This document shows, piece after piece, positions 6,363 through 8,503 of a stretch of 8,503 nt of DNA. The notes under the pieces are model-generated. The model was given only the letters and a program-made list of their open reading frames with translations, was not told where the DNA came from and did no database searches. This DNA comes from RUG563 sp964423675. GTDB taxonomy: Bacteria; Bacillota; Clostridia; Christensenellales; Aristaeellaceae. A program made the translations under genes and the position numbers. The first letter of the stretch is position 1, and each line of letters begins with the position of its first letter. Where the stretch lies: positions 1 through 8,503 of the forward strand of contig CAYRFP010000062.1 of assembly GCA_964423675.1 (NCBI GenBank). The letters are read 5' to 3'.

Positions 6363-6369
6363 TCCGACA
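6363..6369 (-). promoter_or_regulatory. Possible 0A box at the SH3b-protein transcription start
   Basis: TCCGACA on the plus strand reads TGTCGGA on the minus strand, one mismatch from the Spo0A box consensus TGTCGAA. It lies just downstream of the -10 element, about where transcription would begin. A single seven-base near-match can occur by chance. Confidence 0.3.
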
Positions 6370-6388
6370 TTCCTATTATATCGGAATG
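6368..6388. promoter_or_regulatory. Inverted repeat over the -10 box of the SH3b-protein promoter
   Basis: CATTCC (6368-6373) and GGAATG (6383-6388) form a perfect 6-bp dyad with a 9-bp centre that contains the -10 element. The position fits an operator that blocks polymerase. No cognate regulator is known from the window. Confidence 0.45.
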
Positions 6389-6404
6389 CTCTACTTTATG
6401 TCAA
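6375..6404 (-). promoter_or_regulatory. Consensus sigma-A promoter of the SH3b-protein gene
   Basis: A perfect TTGACA (complement of 6399-6404) and a perfect TATAAT (complement of 6375-6380) are 18 bp apart on the minus strand. The leader before the ATG at 6329 is about 40 nt. Such a strong promoter suggests high expression unless it is repressed. Confidence 0.88.
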
Positions 6405-6443
6405 CGTTCACAGGGTGGAATTGCTATTTTTTACATGTGTAAC

Positions 6444-7217
6444 TCAGGCGCTGTGTTCCGCGCTGGATAGTTTATCGGCCAGCAGGGCAATGAATTCACC
6501 GTTTGTCGGCTTGTCTTCTGGGAAAACGACACAGCAGCCCAGCGTTTGATTCAGTGAGTCCACCCGGCCGCGGCTCCAGGCCACTTCGATGGCATGACGG
6601 ATTGCGCGTTCGACTTTGCTGGACGTGGTTCCGAAATGATGGGCGATGGCGGGATAGAGTTCCTTGGTAATGCCGCCCAGCATTGCTGGACATTCCACCA
6701 CCAGCCGCACGGCTTCGCGAAGATATTGAAAGCCCTTGATGTGGGCCGGCATGCCCATGGTCAGGAAGATGTTGGACAGCTTGTCTTCCAGCGTTGTTCC
6801 CGGCATGGAAGGCGTTCTGCTTTCCCTGGGCGCAGGAATGGCAGGCGCGGCAATATCCCGAATGCGCGCCAGCAGCACATCCATTTCTACAGGCTTAATC
6901 ATGTAATAGCTTACGCCCATGTCTACGGCTCGGCGAATGAAATCGTCCCGGCCCAACGCCGTTACGGCTATCACCTGTGGACGTTTTTCTGAAGGAATCT
7001 GCTGAAGCCGGCTCAGCACGCCAAAGCCGTCCAGACCTGGCATGATCATATCCAGCAAAAGCACATCCGGATGCGCTTCCAGCACCATTTTCGCGGCGTC
7101 CAAGCCGTTTCCTGCTTCGCCAACCAGCTTTACGCCCGGTTCCCGGCGCAGTGATTCAACCATGAGCGCCCTCAGTTCTTCGTTGTCCTCTGCCATTGCA
7201 ATTCGGATGTCACCCAT
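6444..7217 (-). CDS. spo0A: Stage 0 sporulation protein A, master response regulator
   Basis: The 257-residue product has an N-terminal receiver domain (about 3-122) with the acidic pocket E10-D11, phospho-acceptor D56 in LLLDMIMPGLDG, T86 and K108. A Pro-rich linker (125-140) follows. The C-terminal DNA-binding domain (143-252) contains MPAHIKGFQYLREA, KVERAIRHAIEVAWSRG (201-217) and KPTNGEFIALLADKL. These are near-invariant Spo0A signatures, and the length matches the family. Phosphorylated Spo0A dimerises, binds 0A boxes and commits the cell to sporulation. GAGGGG at 7226-7231 lies 8 nt before the ATG. The gene stands alone: the upstream neighbour is a glycosyltransferase with its own terminator, not spoIVB as in Bacillus. 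No strong terminator follows, so readthrough into the SH3b-protein gene is possible. Confidence 0.97.
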   Translation of the reverse strand: MGDIRIAMAEDNEELRALMVESLRREPGVKLVGEAGNGLDAAKMVLEAHPDVLLLDMIMPGLDGFGVLSRLQQIPSEKRPQVIAVTALGRDDFIRRAVDMGVSYYMIKPVEMDVLLARIRDIAAPAIPAPRESRTPSMPGTTLEDKLSNIFLTMGMPAHIKGFQYLREAVRLVVECPAMLGGITKELYPAIAHHFGTTSSKVERAIRHAIEVAWSRGRVDSLNQTLGCCVVFPEDKPTNGEFIALLADKLSSAEHSA

Positions 7218-7316
7218 ATGATAATCCCCTCGTTTTTTATGTTTTTCGGCTTAAAACATATGCGCTTTGCATATATTTTTCTGCTTTTTTTGGTTTCCTT
7301 ACGGAAGCTATTTCCT

Positions 7317-7344
7317 ATTATAAATAAATTCCTCGGAATTACAA
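7317..7344 (-). promoter_or_regulatory. Likely sigma-A promoter of spo0A
   Basis: TTGTAA (complement of 7339-7344) and TATAAT (complement of 7317-7322) are 16 bp apart on the minus strand, giving a leader of about 95 nt before the ATG at 7217. The rest of the 302-base gap between spo0A and the glycosyltransferase is AT-rich, with several TTTCCTAT-like stretches and the terminator at 7482-7505, but no gene. Confidence 0.6.
7327..7340. promoter_or_regulatory. Perfect dyad AATTCC-TC-GGAATT inside the spo0A promoter spacer
   Basis: AATTCC (7327-7332) and GGAATT (7335-7340) form a 6-bp palindrome with a 2-bp centre. It falls between the -35 and -10 elements, a common operator position. The same ATTCC/GGAAT half-sites occur at the SH3b-protein promoter. 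Confidence 0.45.
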
Positions 7345-7481
7345 TGGATTCTGGCTTATAAGCAGGGAGAGAAGCAAAGTGCTACAGAATATGACAAATA
7401 ATTCTATTTTTCTCCTATTAATTTGGATAAAATTTCCTATATTTGCACAGTGAAATAAAAACATTTGTTCTCTATGAACTG

Positions 7482-7505
7482 AAAAAAAGACCCGCCATTG
7501 GCGGG
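7482..7505 (-). terminator. Intrinsic terminator of the glycosyltransferase gene
   Basis: On the minus strand CCCGCC-AAT-GGCGGG (complement of 7491-7505) forms a 6-bp GC stem with a 3-base loop. TC and then seven T residues (complement of 7482-7488) follow. It begins 14 bases after the glycosyltransferase stop. Confidence 0.92.
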
Positions 7506-7519
7506 AAAAAGAGAGAAAA

Positions 7520-8329
7520 TCAGTCCATGAGCGTGATGTTGAAAATGTACCGCTGCACCCGTGAGCGATTTTTTGCATACAGTCCTTTTTCAATATACAG
7601 CGCTTTAAAAATGCGATACAGGCGGGCCTTGATTCTCAGGCTGCGGGGGATATCCAGCGCCCAGCTCATGCTGGCGCCCGTTACATCCTTTACGTAGTAA
7701 TAGAGCGGCGCATCCAGCAGGGAAACCTGCCGCACGGCGCGATTATATTGCATATTAAACGCGAAATCCTCACCCCAACGCAGGAAGGGATCAAAACGCA
7801 GCCCCAGCTTCCGCACCAGATCAACGCGATAGATTTTGTTCCAAAGGGCGCTGAAATAAAACGTTCCGGGGCGTTTGATCAACTCCTCCAGAAACGTCTG
7901 CTCATTTAGCTTGCGGTTTCCATCCAAAAGCCCCTTTTTCGTCTGGGAATCGCCCAATACGAAATAGTAATGAGAAATGGCCAAATCACTGTCATCCAGT
8001 GCGTTCAGCAATTGTCGACAAGCGCCGGGAGCCAGCCGGTCATCGCTATCCACAAACATGAGGTATTCTCCGTGCATTATGTCCAGCCCCGCATTGCGGG
8101 CGGCAGCGCATCCGCCGTTTGGCTGATCAATCAATAAAACACGTGGATCTTTTTGGGCCAGCGCCTGGCAAACATCCAGGCTTCCATCCTTGCTGCCATC
8201 GTTGATCAGAATGATCTCCAGATTTTTATAATCCTGCGAAAGCACACTTTCGACCGCAGCCCCCACTTTTTTTTCGGCATTATAGACCGGCATGATCACG
8301 CTGATAAGCGGCATGGCTTGGTCTTTCAT
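7520..8329 (-). CDS. GT2-family (GT-A fold) glycosyltransferase
   Basis: The 269-residue product carries the full set of GT2 motifs: ISVIMPVYN (9-17), INDGSKDGS (42-50), GGCAAARNAGL (72-82), the nucleotide-sugar and metal site FVDSDD (92-97), and RWGEDFAFN (184-192) with the catalytic-type E187-D188. It resembles EpsJ-like enzymes that add sugars to surface polysaccharides or cell-wall glycans. It lacks an obvious membrane helix and, ending soon after a basic helical tail, is somewhat shorter than many relatives (often above 300 residues). The donor and acceptor are not predictable. The start at 8329 is favoured over Met6 because AAGGGGG (complement of 8338-8344) lies 8 nt upstream. It appears to be a single-gene unit with its own promoter and terminator; no polysaccharide cluster is visible on either side. 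Confidence 0.92.
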   Translation of the reverse strand: MKDQAMPLISVIMPVYNAEKKVGAAVESVLSQDYKNLEIILINDGSKDGSLDVCQALAQKDPRVLLIDQPNGGCAAARNAGLDIMHGEYLMFVDSDDRLAPGACRQLLNALDDSDLAISHYYFVLGDSQTKKGLLDGNRKLNEQTFLEELIKRPGTFYFSALWNKIYRVDLVRKLGLRFDPFLRWGEDFAFNMQYNRAVRQVSLLDAPLYYYVKDVTGASMSWALDIPRSLRIKARLYRIFKALYIEKGLYAKNRSRVQRYIFNITLMD

Positions 8330-8360
8330 GTCAAACGCCCCCTTCGTTTACATTAAACAT

Positions 8361-8366
8361 ATTATA
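8361..8366 (-). promoter_or_regulatory. Probable -10 element of the glycosyltransferase promoter
   Basis: TATAAT (complement of 8361-8366) lies about 30 nt upstream of the ATG at 8329. No good -35 hexamer stands 16-18 bp further up, so this is a partial call. The DNA around it is strongly AT-rich. Confidence 0.5.
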
Positions 8367-8458
8367 TCATATTAAAAACGAAAATGCACGTTAAAATATC
8401 ATGAGAGGCTGCTTGCAGGGAAAACGCAAAAAAGAAAAAACGAGCCTGTTTTGCTGTG

Positions 8459-8500
8459 TGCTGATAAGACAGTAATTTGAAAAGAATTACGAAATCAGCA
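8459..8500. repeat. Two-tier inverted repeat near the right edge
   Basis: TGCTGAT (8459-8465) pairs with ATCAGCA (8494-8500). Inside it GTAATT (8472-8477) pairs with AATTAC (8485-8490) around a 7-base loop. An internal bulge of 6 and 3 bases separates the two helices. No gene or U-tract adjoins it within the window; it could be an RNA structure or a protein-binding dyad belonging to sequence further right. Confidence 0.5.
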
Positions 8501-8503
8501 ACT

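Noticed and set aside
6421..6443. Terminator right after spo0A
   Set aside because: Only a 5-bp stem (TTACA/TGTAA) without a U-run is seen on the minus strand, too weak to call.
8013..8019. 0A-box-like TGTCGAC at 8013-8019
   Set aside because: It lies inside the glycosyltransferase coding region and far from any promoter, so a chance match is more likely.

Overview
The window looks like chromosomal DNA from an endospore-forming, moderately GC-rich member of the Clostridia. The evidence is a canonical Spo0A, a SpoIIP, strong GGAGG-type ribosome binding sites and simple sigma-A promoters. The genus cannot be told from sequence reading alone. No tRNA, rRNA, CRISPR array, transposase or phage gene was seen.

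Layout, left to right. Positions 1-900 (minus) hold the N-terminal 300 codons of a TldD-type metalloprotease, which runs off the left edge. A divergent intergenic region (901-1256) follows, with a tldD leader hairpin and a candidate promoter facing right. Positions 1257-3016 (plus) form a two-gene, translationally coupled operon: a polytopic DUF1614-like membrane protein and the engulfment hydrolase SpoIIP. A bidirectional terminator separates this from a minus-strand operon at 3065-5000, read right to left: a ThrE_1-type half-exporter, a ThrE_2-type half-exporter, and a Spo0A-family regulator with a degenerate receiver domain. A clear sigma-A promoter (TTTACA, 17 bp, TATCAT) drives it. Further right, all on the minus strand with their own control regions, are a secreted protein with four SH3b domains (5178-6329), canonical spo0A (6444-7217) and a GT2-family glycosyltransferase (7520-8329). 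The right end (8330-8503) has a promoter element and a two-tier inverted repeat but no gene.

How the parts may work together. Two Spo0A-family proteins are encoded within about 4 kb. One has the full phosphorylation pocket (D56, T86, K108). The other keeps only the acceptor-position Asp while retaining most of the DNA-recognition helix. The second is locked by overlapping reading frames to a split amino-acid exporter of the ThrE family. The simplest inference is a phosphorylation-independent regulator that shares or competes for Spo0A-like sites and is co-produced with a transporter. SpoIIP places sporulation machinery next to it. The spo0A and SH3b-protein promoters share an 11-bp block covering the -10 element and carry ATTCC/GGAAT dyads, which suggests a common regulator. 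These functional links are inference; the gene calls rest on motifs read directly from the translations.
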